A stretch of 64,000 nucleotides of DNA, taken from positions 22,115 to 86,114 of the forward strand of contig JAQFVV010000953.1 in the NCBI GenBank assembly GCA_028023455.1, in the 5' to 3' direction. Each line of letters opens with the position of its first letter. Position 1 is the first letter of the stretch. Shown in pieces: positions 23,341-36,441 of the stretch. The stretch comes from Epiperipatus broadwayi. Lineage: Eukaryota > Onychophora > Udeonychophora > Euonychophora > Peripatidae. The notes under the pieces were generated by a model. That model was not told the DNA's origin. It saw nothing but the letters and a program-made list of their open reading frames with translations, and made no database searches. The translations under genes and the position numbers were made by a program.

Positions 23341-25100
23341 TGAAGATCTCTCCAAGTTTAATTCAATTTCTTCAATCCATAACTTTCTTCTCCATATCAT
23401 ACCAACAAACTTCCTTATTCATTCTTCTAGACTTTTTGTAACTTCTTGAGATCCAATTTAAAATTTTAATTGTCTATCTATTATCATTTTTTCTAGCAAT
23501 ATGCCAAGCCCAGCTCCATTTCAGTCTATTAATTCTTTCAATGATGTCAATGATACCTATTTATTCTCTACTCATGTAGTTCATTTTTAATTTATTCTTA
23601 TTACTATTAGCATGCATCTCTTCATTCTTCATCTGAAATTTCTATATTGCTCTTCTGTAAAGTGTTTAAATTTCAGATCCATAAGTAAGAGCAGGTAACT
23701 TTCTTTTTCAAGTATATAAGCATATATTTTTTTAATAGTGAGTTATTTCTACCGAAATAATTCTCTACAAATTTAATCTATAATTAATTTTATTTGCATT
23801 AATAACATAGTCAGATATTCATAGTTGCTAACTTCTATAGAATTCATGAGTACTAATCTTCATTTTTTTCTTCCGAGAATATACATTGAACATTACTTTA
23901 ATTTTTTTTGGCACTTATTTTTGGTCCTATTTTCTTACTTTCATTTGTAATTAGAGGGGATTTGAACCCAGGCTTTCATTTGATAAGTCTTGCAATATTC
24001 TTTCAAGTTCTGAAGTATTATTTGCAAAATCATTTTGCATCCATTGTTTACATTGTATGGCATTACTGTATGCAGTTTGCTACTGCTTTAATGATTTTGT
24101 ATATTACTACTGCATTCTTTCAATTATCTGGTACTTCTTTGTTATTTAGATATTTGATATATAGCTTCACTTACAATTTTTCTATTTCTATATCTGTTTA
24201 TTTTAAAATATCAATAACAATTTCATCATTTATTGGAGTTTTTTCCCTTCTTCTTAGATTTAATTGCATATAAAATATTTGTTAGTTTTGATAATATAGT
24301 AATAGGAAATACTTTGTTTTCTTATTCTTATTACTATATAATTTTTTATAAAATTCTGGCACACATTTCATGATGTCATTTCTCTTTAAATAATAGTTTC
24401 TTTTTTTTCTTATTGTGGAAACAATTTTTATTCCAATACCAAGATACTATTTTATACATTTAAGATTTTTATTCTCTTCTATAGCTTTCCTTGCCAATCC
24501 ACAATTATATGAGTCTTACATTATTATTAATTCTTCTTTGTAACATTTTACAAAACTCTTGATATTCTTTTTTTTTTTTAATGGATCATTTTTAAAAATT
24601 TCAATATTTCTTCTTTTCTAATTGTTTTTTTTTTTTGTATTAGTTATTTTTCATGTAGTTGATTTCAGTTAAGTCTGAAACATCTTCAACGTCTGTTAAT
24701 ATTTTAAAATAAATTGCAAATTCATTGGAATATTTCTGAAAATTAGGAAAATCATTGTTAATATTGTCTTTCATAATCTCATTAATCAATCGTTTTCTAT
24801 ATTGAATCTATTGAGAGAAAATATAATCCAGTCTGCTATACTTTATTTAGATACTTCTATATCCATTTCCATTTAGCTTTTTTTAAAAGAATGAATTCAT
24901 AATATGCAGAGTTTTTTTTTTAAAAATTCCACAAGTCTGTATCTCTTTCATTTCTATCACCATAACCAAATTTATGCACACACTTTCAGTCATTTACCAA
25001 TGCAAGCATTAAAATCTCTTATGACAAATTAAAAATATTATTTGGTCTGATCAAAATCATTTTGTATATCCATTTAAAAATCCTCATTTGTTCCTCACAC
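23340..25100 (-). mobile_element. Decayed RTE-type LINE with internal deletion
   Basis: Minus-strand fragments read as parts of an RTE. An endonuclease C-terminal segment begins MNSFFKKAKWKW (about 24895 downwards). A VPDN.KNAVV reverse transcriptase segment lies near 24130, directly followed by a SELERILQDL segment that belongs after the FADD box, so most of the palm is deleted. A 3' segment at 23600-23700 matches 27310-27400 and the reverse of 29335-29420. Stops are frequent in all frames. The 121-codon plus-strand frame at 23908-24273 is a shadow of this element. Confidence 0.6.
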
Positions 25101-27300
25101 TGACAACTTGGAGATAAATCAGTGCTAGGAATTATTTAAATACAAATACTATTTATATTAATTAACATAATAAATATTAATTGGATTTTCAAACATTAGT
25201 AATTATAAAAAAAAAAGTAAATTAAGAACATAATTTTCATCTCATCATCTTTTATTACTCAGAATATTATAAGTAAGCCACTGTTGCATTTAAAAAAATT
25301 AACAAGTAATAAAACGAATAAGAAATCAATAATATATAAAAAATTGTATAGGAATGTAGATATTAATGCTAAGAGCTGATTAACTAATTTAATTTTAACT
25401 ATTTTTTAAAAATGTTTATGTAATGTAAAATTCATTAACTTTTTTGATTTATTATATGTTATTTCACAATTATTCCTTATTTTTAATTATTCCGCCAATC
25501 AAAGCTACTCCATAAACTCTTCTAATAATATTATTTTAGAGAACGAGAAAAATAAATTATCAGAAAATAGATGAAACTTTCATTAGCAAAGTAACCCTCT
25601 CAATAAAAAAATTAAATGCACATACACAAAGAACATTATATAAAACACAAAGTAAAATTCATATTTTCTTTTTCAAATTTAAATGTAATTTCGTGTGCGG
25701 GTTAACTTATAGATCAAATATAAAATGAAGAAGATTACAAATAACAGTTTTTTTTCTTAAGAGGTTTTAACAAGAAAGAACTGATTACACCACCAAGGCA
25801 GATAGATAGTTATTTAGCTAAGCATTGATATAATCTAAGATTTTCTAATATTATTTGAACCACAACATAAATTTCATTTTTAGTTTTATTCTCTCTGTTT
25901 CTTAAACTTTGAAATTCAAATTAGGTTTGGATGTCATTTGGACAGCTATCCCCAACATTTGATTGGCTGTTGGTTAAGTATTATAATGAGCGCTAGAGAC
26001 TTGACAGTATATTGATTTTTTTTCAATTTTCAACTATCTGCGCTTCACAAATTAAAATATTATTTACATACTTTACTGCTTGCTATGTATTCCAAAAACT
26101 ACTTTGTAATAAATCATAGAATTTCGCATTGTTCATTTATGATTTAGACTCAGTGAGTTAATTGTGAAGATATTTAAAGCTTCAAGCTTTCATACCTAAA
26201 TGCTTATGACTGGCTTAGATATATAGAAAGAAAAGTAGAGAAAAGGGTGGCTGCCCTTCTCTCATAAAATCTTTGTTGTGTGTTTAGGTTTGGATGTCAT
26301 TTGGACAGCTATCCCTGACATCTGATTGGCTGTCGGTAAAGTATTATAACGAGCACTAGATATTTGGCAGTATCTCGATTTATTTCAATTTTCTATACAT
26401 TTTTGTATAAAAAATTGTTAAATTCCATTCTTTTTATAATAACATAGTTTCATATATCAACACTAGAATATCTTTTACAGCAAACTATAGGAAAAATTAT
26501 AAATAAATTATAAATATATATTCATAAATAATATGACACTTAAAAAAAAATCTAATAGTTTTATTCTCAGAAGTTCATAAAAAGTTTGAATGCCAAAATA
26601 TCAGAAATATCAGGACTGGAGTCAATTCAAGGATTTTAGGACAGGGTAACATGACCCTGATAAAGCCGTTTTCATGATTTTTTAATCTTAATTTCTATTG
26701 GATTCTTTTTAAATAAATATTTTAACACATTTTAATTTTTGCTTAAACAAATAAAATCAATAACTTATAATTTTTTTTTTTTTCATAATTTGTAATTTTG
26801 ATATAAAACTTATTTTTTCTTACATAGAGATGTTCTTATAGTATAAACTCATATTGTAATATTTTCCCCATTTGTAGTCTTGTTGAAATTTGCATTAAAT
26901 AAATAAAAATACTAAAGATTAAAACAGACTCATTTAAATTAAATAGTTTTTTTTATTATTATTACCATTATTGATGTAAAATATTATTATTAAATAAAAT
27001 AATTGAAAGTGGAACTTCACAACATATATTTTATTTTTAAAAATTGGCTTTACATTACAGTTAATGGCTTAAGTATCTACTATCACAAATACTTTTGTTT
27101 CTTTTGATTTTAACATTGAATGTAATTTATTATCACTTACTTTAAAAATTCTAAATTTCTATTAAAAAAGGGTATAATATTTTCTTATTATATTTTGTTT
27201 CTACTTAGCTTTTTTATTAAAATTTGTAATACAATAATGTTATCTTGTTCTGCATCAATGATTTTAAATCTCATAAGTAAAACTTTTCGATCTTTTCTTG
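25100..27300. other. Spacer with a duplicated 105-bp block
   Basis: No gene seen. A block of about 105 bp occurs twice in direct orientation, at 25924-26030 and 26286-26392. Both contain TAGGTTTGGATGTCATTTGG, ACAGCTATCCC and TGATTGGCTGT, and end in a CAATTTTC run. The copies are about 362 bp apart and differ by roughly a dozen changes. Their nature is unknown. Confidence 0.55.
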
Positions 27301-27304
27301 TTAA

Positions 27305-27478
27305 TCCCAACATGCATCTCTTCATATTTCTTTGAGTGGTTTGAAGTCTCTGTATTGGTCTTCTATTAAGTGTCCAAATCTCAGATCCATAAGTAAGAAC
27401 TGATAAAATACATTTATTAATACCTCAATTTCAAACACATAGGCATATTTCCTCATTGAAGTATTAAAAAAATTAAAA
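27305..27478 (-). mobile_element. RTE fragment, inverted piece
   Basis: The reverse complement matches 29335-29440 of the larger RTE copy (blocks TTACTTATGGATCTGAGA, GACACTTAATAGAAGA). It abuts a plus-strand piece at 27478 head to head. The translation is from the region after the reverse transcriptase; no open frame survives. Confidence 0.65.
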
Positions 27479-27715
27479 GACTGAAGTGGAGTTGGGCTGG
27501 ACATATTGCTAGAAGAGATGATAATAGATGGACAATTGAAATCTTAAACTGGATTCCAAGAAATTTTAAAAGACCCAGAAAGAGACCACATATGAGATGG
27601 ATGGATAAAGTAAAAAAGTGTGCAGGAGTGATGTGAAGAAGAGAAGCTAATGGATTGAACTTGGAGAGACTTCATCCTGCAGTGTATTGATAATGGTTGA
27701 TGATGATGAAGTAAA
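27478..27715 (+). mobile_element. RTE 3' end fragment
   Basis: Matches the last 240 bp of the RTE copy ending at 29715. It shares GGACATATTGCTAGAAGAG, ATGGATGGAT and the TTGATGATGATGAAG simple-repeat tail typical of RTE 3' ends. It lies about 200 bp before the larger copy in the same orientation. Confidence 0.7.
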
Positions 27716-27899
27716 ACGCTATTAATTAAAATTGGAGAAGAGCTTTCTATTGCTTTTCCTATCAACATTGTTTTTGGGGGAAATATTTGTTTGATATATA
27801 ATATCATTCATCAACTTTTTGGTATAACATATTTGCTATCAAGTTTTCTTACCAGTATATTGCTTCTTGATTTGATCTCTGACTTAACAATACTTAAAA

Positions 27900-29715
27900 T
27901 CAGTTAATAGCTGATAGAAAAAAGCAGCAATTGACCAATAAAATTTCTACTGAGACTAGAGAATTTATGAAGAAAAGAAGGAATATGAAGATATACAAAA
28001 ATGATGCATTAAAAAGGATTGAATATCTCAAATTTTGTAAAATGGTGTGGAAAAGAGTTGAAAATGATATAAGAAAGTATAACTGTGAACTAGCAAGAAA
28101 AACTGTAGAAGGAAATAAAAGTCTCAAGAATGTAAAACAACATTTTGGTATTGGTAGGAAATTTATATCTGCAATAAGAAAAAAAGATGGAATTATTACT
28201 AAAAAGAGAGATGATATCATGAAATGGGTAGAAGACTTTTATCAAGCATTATATAGTAATAAAGAACAAATATCTTCTATATCTATTACATCTTCCGAAT
28301 TGCCCAGAATTTTAAATGAAGAAGTGAGATATGCAATTACATGTACGAAGAAAAGAAAGGCCCCTGGTAATGATGGCATTATAATTGATATATTAAAAGA
28401 AGCAGGTGAAGAAATAGAATTTTTTTTTAGCAAAGTTATATACCAAATGTCTAAATGATAAAGATGTACCAGATGATTGGAAGAATGCAGTAACAATATT
28501 AATATTTAAAAAAATATGATAAAGAAGATATTAGAAATTACAGACCTATCAGACTTTTATCAGTTTTATACAAAATTTTTAGCAAGATAATTACAATTCA
28601 TCTACAGAGAACATTGGATTTCCACCAACCAAGAGAACAAGCTGGATTTAAAAGTGGTTTTAGTACAGTAGATCATATCCAGGTATTGAAAGAAGTTATA
28701 GAAAGGACAAATGAATATGAGTTGCCATTATGTTTTGGATTTGTAGATTATGAAAAGTCATTTGATTCTATAAACATTTCTTCAGTGATTAAAGCATTGG
28801 ATCATCAAGGTGTAGATCCAGGATATTGTCATATTTTAAATAATATTTATAAAAATGCAACAGCAACAATTAAATTACATAATTATACTGGGAAAGTCAA
28901 CATTGAGAAAAGTGTAAGACAAGGTGACTCCATATCTCCAAAACTTTTTACAGCAGTGCTGCAAGAAGTATTTTGTGGATTAAAATGGGAAACTAAAGGA
29001 GTGAAAGTAAATGGAGATTATTTAAGTCATTTAGATTTTGCAGATGATGTAGTTATTTTTGCAAATAATGCTTTAGAGCTGCAGGAAATGTTGCAGCAGT
29101 TGCTCAAAATTAAAATAAAGATTGATTATGATGGATTGGAAGAAGTCAGCAGTTACAAATATCTTGGTCAGATTATTAATACAGATGGAAACATAATAGA
29201 TGAAATTAATCATAGAATTAAACATGGTTGGAGTGCTTTTGGTAGAAATAACTTTATATTAAAAGGAAATATGCCTATGTGTTTGAAAAGGAAGGTTTTT
29301 AACAAATGTGTTTTGCCAATTCTTACTTATTGATCTGAGACTTGGACACTTAATAGAAGAGCAGTACAAAGACTTCAGACCACTCAAAGAAGTATGGAGA
29401 GATGCATGCTAGGAGTAACAAGAAGAGATTGAAAATGCAATGTATGGGTAAGAGAACAAACAGGTGTTACTGATCTCATTGAAAAAATTAAAAGATTAAA
29501 GTGGAGTTGAGCTGGACATATTGCTAGAAGAGATGATAATAGATGGACAATTCCAAGAGATTGTAAAAGACCCAGAAAGAAACCACGTGTGAGATGGATG
29601 GATGAGATGAAAAAGTATGTGCAGGGGTGATGTGGAGAAGAGAAGCTAAAGATCAGAGAAGATGGATTGAACTTGGAGAGATCTTCATCCTCCAGGGGAT
29701 TGATAATGGTTGATG
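27900..29715 (+). mobile_element. RTE-clade LINE, 5' truncated
   Basis: A plus-strand RTE starts inside the region between endonuclease and reverse transcriptase and runs to a 3' tail of GATGATGA repeats at about 29705-29720. The endonuclease is missing. It is less decayed than the other RTE fragments in the window. Confidence 0.75.
27931..29630 (+). pseudogene. RTE reverse transcriptase, broken
   Basis: The first open piece (27931-28458) contains the KRKAPGNDGI motif that starts the RTE reverse transcriptase. A frameshift follows near 28450-28520. The second piece (28614-29333) holds REQAGFKSGFSTVDHI, FVDYEKSFDSI, the RQGDSISPKLF motif and the FADD catalytic box (about 29037-29048). About 30 residues after the FADD box are deleted near 29107, where the translation jumps to EEVSSYKYLG. 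A stop at 29331 interrupts the conserved LTY.SETWTL stretch, and further stops follow. The enzyme is inactive. Confidence 0.8.
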
Positions 29716-29719
29716 ATGA

Positions 29720-32700
29720 ATACTTTTTTACTCCTTTCTCTGCCCTGTGCAGTTTAATGCAGCACTACAGCAACTGACTTGGTATCGGTAGGTCCAAGGT
29801 CTGGTGTTCAAACTGCTTATAAACTCTTGAGCAATAAAGTCATTAGCCTTATTATTATTACTCTTTTCATTTGAGATTTTTTTAAAATTATATGACTTCT
29901 ACCATTTTTATTTATTCTGGTTTGATTGGAAATATGGCCTATAATCAGGTTATTGACTTAATGAACAAAAATTTCCATCAGTTTTTAGCAGATAATTATA
30001 GCTTCAAGGGAGATTTCTGGAATTGAAAATTTTTTTTATTATAATTTTAGTTAAGAAAAATCTTGATAGAAGATTTGTTTTGTGAATTAATTATTTTTTT
30101 ATATATTAGCTAAAGCAATAAGTTGGTAATATAAAGGCAGTTAATTATAAGAAATTTTTAGGTTATATGTTGAATATTTTGTAATTTTTAAAAAAAATAC
30201 CTATTAACTTATTTTTCTGAATAATAATATACTTTACATTTGAGCATGTGTTAAGGGACATATTACATTCAAAAATGTGTTTTAAATAGAACAATCAAAG
30301 ACATTAAAAAAAGCATCCCCACGGAAGAAAAACCCGGGCCAGCTGCTTAGAAGACAGCTATGCTATCCGCTAGGCCACCAACACTGACTTTTCTTTTTTC
30401 TTTTTATCTTGAAAGCAAGTTTTTGCAAAAAAAAATGTTTTAAATATTTTCTGTTGTCAAGTAGATTTGCTAAGTGTTAACAACAATCTACAGAATTGTT
30501 TTTAGAATGCTAATTCCATGCTATCTAAACTTTTGATGCTTAACGAGAAATTGATGTAAATAATTTTTTTTTTGATATTGACAGAATTCTTGATGTTAAT
30601 AAATTCAATTGCATTAAAAAAATTACGAAATATTTAAAAAAGAAAGGGATAAAATAATCGTAAAATTAACATGATCAACTATGAAAAATAATTATAAGTG
30701 ATCAGACACCAAAAAGATATTTAGACATAATATTGCTTTTACCATAAACATCTCTTCAAATAATGATAATTAGAGACTTTAATTTACAATATATAGGAAA
30801 GTAAAATAACAATCTTAAATAGTTCATTGCATGATAAAGATTTTTCAATGTAAATATTAAAAAATATGAAAGGAATAGTTATTTGGTGAGAGATTAAGAG
30901 GATGGGAGGAGGGGGGACCTAATTTACTCAATGCTAAAAAATATCTTGATATTTATTGCATACTAATAATAAGTGTCTAGCTGAATTACTTATAACCAGC
31001 TATCTAAAAATACCTGAAATCTACTTGGAAACTATTTGGTTATATTAAGATCATTTATCATTACTCAGGACTTGAAGCCAGAATATAGACCAATGCAGTA
31101 ATCAATATATCATAAAAAACAATATGATTGCTACATATTACACTGAAATACTTTTCATGATGCTAGCAGGTCACTTAATTCATAAAAATATAATTCATTC
31201 TTCTAGATAGATCTATTTCATTACTCAAATGTCTCACCCATATCTACAAATAAATAATTTCTACTACTCTTTTACATTATTAGAAACACAATGTATATTG
31301 TTTACAAGCAAATGTTATGCCATAAGTTAAGTAATAAATAAAATTACATCGATGGTTTTATTTCAAAGAGTGAGAAAAAAAATTATAGTCTTCTATACTC
31401 TCTGTGATTTGCTATGCGATAGATTCAGGACTTAAAGATTTCTCACTTGACTTCCAAGTAAAAAATTATATCTGATATTTGTCGCTTAACCTCTGAACAA
31501 TTTACAGTATGATTTATTACGATTTATATTATATATCTTTTTTTTTAATAGCAAAATAATTTACATATCATTTAATAATTGCTATTATTAAAAATAATTA
31601 GTATAAAATTGAACATTAAATATCAGATAACAAGTTTCCTCTCAGTTATTTAAATTGTTGGGTTTTTTTTTTTTAAAAAAAGTTTTTTCAGGACGGAATC
31701 ATAAGCTATTTTCATAAATAACTCAACTGTTCATATTATTTCCCTACGTTAATGGGAGAGAAAAAAGGAAGGAAAGACAACAGTTTCATGTATTTTAATG
31801 ATAAAATTTAAAAATAAATCATTTCAATTAAATATTTTTTCTCCTATAAATATATTTCAGTTTTTGTTATATATATTTTTTGTCTTGTAAAATTGTGCTT
31901 AATTTTTATAGTTGTAAATTTATACTTATAGATAAGATTATTTATCATGTAGACGTTTTCTTTCAGAAAATTGTAATAAAATCTTGACATAAATGTGATT
32001 GCGAATGATATTACTGCAAAGATAAAATTGAATTTTGTTTCATTTAATTACTGATTGTAGTAAAAGGGAAGTTAATTATTAAATACACTACAAAGGTGCA
32101 ATTTCTTCACTACTAACCAAGCAGATGCATCTGGTTACATAACCTTAGATCCTTTCACTCAATTGTTATGTCTATGTGCAACAATTCTAAATAAGGCTAA
32201 TATAAGCTTTACCCATACAAATATAGGGAGATGAACCCAAATGATTATTGAAAAAGAAAAATATCTGATATAATATTTCGATCACAGATAGAAGGATACT
32301 TAAAAAAATCTGAATTAATTTTCACTTTCTCTTTTCATTAATTTTATTTAAATTGCCACACAAAAAAAAAAAAGGTTTTTTTTTTTTAGAGAATATATAT
32401 ATATAAAGAAAGGGAGATTTATGAAAAGAATATATGAAACAGATTCTCAAAATAATCCTAACAGTTATTACATTAACATTAAATTTTTGACATTTTAACA
32501 TAGAAATAGCGATGCATAACAGTATTTTTTTTAAATCTATAAAACTCATGAACTTACTAAACTTAACTATAATTTAGTAATAGTTTTAAAAGTTTGAGAG
32601 AAGAACAGAACAAATTACCCGTCATGACTTTAGAATGGAAATATTGATAATTTCGGATTAGTTTAATCATCCATGTTAAAAACTGTTCATTGTTCAATGC

Positions 32701-33798
32701 GATGACTGCATTTATTAAAGATGAAAAAATAATATATAGTGGTTGGAAATCAATGATTACTAAGAAAGACTGATGGGTATTATGAAGAAATATGTCTAAA
32801 AGCATGAATCTTAGCAGAATAAATCATGATGAGATTCAGATCGATCTAAACACTTTAATATCTACAAAATAACCCATTGTATGTATTACAAGCTGTGGTG
32901 TCACAGACAAGTTGGTTTAGGATTTCTTGAAATTTATTATGTAAATAGTATTGTAAAATTAAAGGGATTCATAAATAAGTATAGAATTGTATGACTAAAT
33001 AATATTAGAAGTGTATAACGAAATAATATTGGAATTATTTAATGTAAGATGTCATGTAGAAAATAATCATATATGGTTTGAAGGTTTAAGTAAAATTTAC
33101 TTTCAAAATGCCTCACCTTATAAAGTGAAATTGGGGATAAATCAAAGCCCATAGGGACTAGTGAAGAGCTCAGTTAGCAGATCATATAAGGAGAGGTATT
33201 TATAGAATGAGCAATGTTTTGTTGAACTCCAGAAGTTAGGTATATAAGTGGGATGTAAAGGGAGAATCGTAGTAGTAAAAATTTAGAGACTACAGTGGCC
33301 CTAATGGGAAGACCTATGATACTCAACTTTAAAGGAGTGCTTTACTGACATATGTAAGTTATGTATGTAATTGAATTTTGCTGGAAATTAAAGTAATATT
33401 TTAACTTACACAAATCTGTCTAAATTTCTCATTTATTTGATGCATACATGTCACAAGCAATATATTTATAGCCTAGATACCATTTCAAAACTAGTCTTTC
33501 TGATGTACAAGCTGAAACAAAACTAGTGGTGAGGGATATCAGGAACATAAAATATGGACAATGGGTTTTTGAAATTATATCATATGATCAGATAAATTAT
33601 CATTTATGATTTTTTCAATGACTAAAAGAAGTTATGCTGGAAAGCCTCAAAAAAATCTAGCAATTCAGACTGGTTTCTCTAACTGAGCAACATGCTGTGA
33701 AACTAGAGTAATTTGAACAGCCATTTTTGAATATTTTTTCCTGAAATTGAAGTTTTTTTTTTTTGAGAAATGGCTGAAATTGATCATGAAGAACGTTT
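29720..33798. other. Spacer, no gene seen
   Basis: AT-rich DNA. A possible tRNA-like remnant lies near 29780-29830 (a B-box-like GGTGTTCAAAC), and a clearer one at 30315-30385 is listed separately. Short frames at 32322-32549 and 32563-32805 (minus) are low-complexity and not called. Confidence 0.5.
30315..30388 (-). repeat. tRNA-derived remnant (pseudo-tRNA or SINE head)
   Basis: On the minus strand a D-arm-like GGCCTAGCGGATAGC is followed by a five-pair anticodon stem around the loop CTTCTAA (anticodon TCT, Arg-like), then CCCGGGTTTTTCTTCC in place of a B box. The T arm and acceptor stem do not pair, so it is not a functional tRNA gene. Confidence 0.45.
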
Positions 33799-33800
33799 GA

Positions 33801-33910
33801 CTTGCATTGGTGGTTGAGAGGTCAGCGCGACAGCCTTGCACTTGCAGACAGTTGCCCGGGTTGCGGGTTCGCGTCCCGGCCGATGCTATGACACTTAAAA
33901 AAAAAAAAAA
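33801..33910 (+). mobile_element. Small tRNA-derived SINE, copy 1
   Basis: A 110-bp element: A-box-like GGTTGAGAGGTC, B box GGGTTCGCGTCCC, a shared GGCCGATGCTATGACA segment and a poly(A) tail. It is flanked by the target duplication GAACGTTT (33791-33798 and 33911-33918). The tRNA-like part has a long variable arm, so a Leu or Ser type ancestor is likely, although the anticodon loop no longer fits. There is no extra body, only a tRNA-like head and tail, so it must borrow a LINE for mobilisation. Confidence 0.8.
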
Positions 33911-33919
33911 GAACGTTTA

Positions 33920-35485
33920 ACTCTCAGTTCAATAGTCTCATTATTAGCTAAACTGTGAGAAACATGTAATGGGGCAAACTAATTTCTGGAAATCAGTTAT
34001 TAAAATATTATTCAATATTACTCCATTGATTTATCATATAACTGATCTTTTTTTGATTTAATTTAATTTTACTATTAATTTTGGTCCAATTAGAGAATAC
34101 GGTTAGTCTTGATCTCATAGAATATTAACAAAAAAATTTCCATCTCTTCAGCTGATTTATATAAATAAAAGTGTAGCGATTTCTAACATAATAAAGATGT
34201 ATTTATTGAAAGGTAATTGTTGCAAATAGAAAATATGTAAAGTTAATTTGTGAAATAAATAGTATATATTCAAATGTCAGAACAGTAAATATAGTAGTAC
34301 GGTTCAAAATATTGTATTTGTTATATGCAGCACCAAAAATAATTCGTTTTTCTATCTCTTTGCCTCATTTAATGGACGCTTTGTTTTTCATACTTTATAA
34401 AATATTTATTTTCCGAACGAACAGTATGACGTAACGCATTTAACACTTTATTTCATGTATCAATCAACGTATTATTCAGTAAATTATTTAAATTCATTTC
34501 TTCATATATAAATTCTGAATATTAAAATTATAAGCCAATTGGGCAATAGACAAATGAGAAAATCTATAATTTATTAGAGCAAACTTAAAATGGTTAAATT
34601 GTTTTGAATTACGAATGATTATTTAAAAACCAAAACTTTTAAATTGCACTGTTTTTTTTAATTTTGAAAATTGAGCTTCTAACAAAATCAAGCTTTAAAA
34701 ATTATTAAAAAACTTGGGAAGGTTATAATTAATTTCTTTCGTTAATTTTTTTTTTAATGTTTTTGAATCCGAAAAGGCAGAAACATACGTTGTTAACCAA
34801 ACTCCAAATCGTTGATTTAATAGACTGATACACTATCATTACACCAAGAGATCTATGACAGTATACCGCCTGTTTCAAAAATTAATTTTGGTGTGATGCA
34901 TGATGTATAATATCAAATTACCACAAACAAATATTTCTTCATATTGTAAAATTTAAGTGAATCTGGAGAAAAATTTTCAGGATACAAACAAGCTTAGAAT
35001 TTTTCTTTGGGTCTATAGCTAAATTAGTTTAATGTATTAGTTGATAAATGAACGTGTAATTACTATTAACAAAAACATAAACAATCCATTATTCGTAGAT
35101 GATCAGATTAATGTGTATATGCAGTCTGTAAAAACAAAAAACAGAGATAAAATATGAAGGGATTTCACCTTTATACATTCACATGGAACTTAGACAGATT
35201 TGAAGATAAGTCATATGAGTGAAGTGTTTAGGATATACAATGACTATCAAACAAGCAAAAATAAAATAAAATTTACTTTTTTGTAACTTAATATATCCTA
35301 TATGTAATTTATATATGTGTGCAGTATGGCAAATAATGTTATAATCATAGGGTTTTTTTATAATGACTTCATCAATTACATTTGGTTAGTTATTCTGGGA
35401 GGAGGGGCTATTTGGAAGTAATTATAAATAAAACATATATAATAAACCTCTATTAAAATTGTCTCTTATAAAACAAAATAATAAC
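33920..35485. other. Spacer with one tRNA-like remnant
   Basis: No gene seen. At 34795-34865 (minus) there is a decayed tRNA-like sequence: CTCTTGGTGTAATGATAG as D arm, anticodon loop CTATTAA, and a degenerate B box GGAGTTTGGTTAAC. It could be an old SINE. Confidence 0.4.
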
Positions 35486-35490
35486 ATAAA
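35486..35490. repeat. Target site duplication of the gypsy element, left
   Basis: ATAAA directly before the left LTR; the same five bases follow the right LTR at 41461-41465. Confidence 0.85.
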
Positions 35491-36065
35491 TGCTATGTTC
35501 GGAGTCTAATTACATACAGCAACTTATTCTGTTTTTGCGAACATGTACTAGCATATATAGTTTTAAAGAAAAGAACTCTCAGAGTGACAGTCAGGTTAAA
35601 CTATTTAATAACAATTTGGAAAAGGTTACAGAGTATAATTAGTTACAACGAATTATGGTAATCAAAAAGTATACAAAATTTTACATAAGTAATTTTACCG
35701 TACTTTTATCTGTGCCATTAGGCTTACTAATAAATAATAATATAGACCGAGTTGGCCTTTAAAGTTGCCTAGATCCCTCCTTTGTACCTTCAGCGGGGAT
35801 TCACTGGGTAAGAAAAGCCAGTCCAGGTCCTTCTTCTGATTTAGAGTGTCCGATCTTCAGCACCAGATATCTTTTATAGTTAGTTCCCCTTCCAGACTGT
35901 GAGCATAGGATTCTGTGGACATTCTCCCCCATTGGTCATTTATATCCATAACTATTCCTATTGGTTTGCAGTGCTACATGCTCAATCCGGTTTAATATTC
36001 ATGCTCGATCTGAGCAAGTCTATACAACTTGTGTGCACGTGATTTGATTAGCGCAGCACACAGCA
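35491..36065 (-). repeat. Gypsy 3' LTR (575 bp)
   Basis: Begins TGCTATG and ends CACAGCA on the plus strand, so both ends carry the TG..CA dinucleotides within a TGCT/AGCA inverted terminus. It differs from the right LTR at one position that I can see (35504, G versus C). A purine-rich tract (AGTGGGGGATAG on the minus strand, 36066-36077) lies directly next to it and is the likely polypurine tract. Confidence 0.9.
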
Positions 36066-36441
36066 CTATCCCCCACTACTCCTGAGAAAAGCCTGCTTCT
36101 CTGGAGTCACACATATTCTTTTAATAGTCTATTTCTTCATTCAATAGTAATTATCGAATTCGTTTTTTGGCTTTCAGTATCACTTAGTAAACTACTATTA
36201 TTGCTTATTTTACAAATGTTCTTTAATAAATAACACAATTCCCATGCGGCCACAATCCCGTTATTTAATTATTCCGAGTTGCATCAGACAAAACGGTTCC
36301 GTAATAATAAAACTTATGTATATAGTCAAAATTTGCATGCGTAGTTCATTTAAAATTTAAAACAAATAAAACAAACAAATGCTTACTCTAGAGTTAATTT
36401 TAAGCATGCCATTCTACTGCTGGTTTGTTACCATTTATTAA
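36066..36441. other. Gypsy 3' untranslated region
   Basis: 376 bp between the pol stop codon and the 3' LTR, with the polypurine tract at its left end and no open frame. Confidence 0.7.

Noticed and set aside
23908-24273. Membrane protein gene of 121 residues on the plus strand
   Set aside because: The hydrophobic translation is the antisense of AT-rich decayed RTE coding sequence; no signal, domain or splice context supports it.
30315-30388. Functional tRNA-Arg gene
   Set aside because: The anticodon arm fits, but the T arm and acceptor stem do not pair and the B box is degenerate.
36066-36441. An env gene downstream of pol
   Set aside because: Only 376 bp remain before the 3' LTR and no frame is open.
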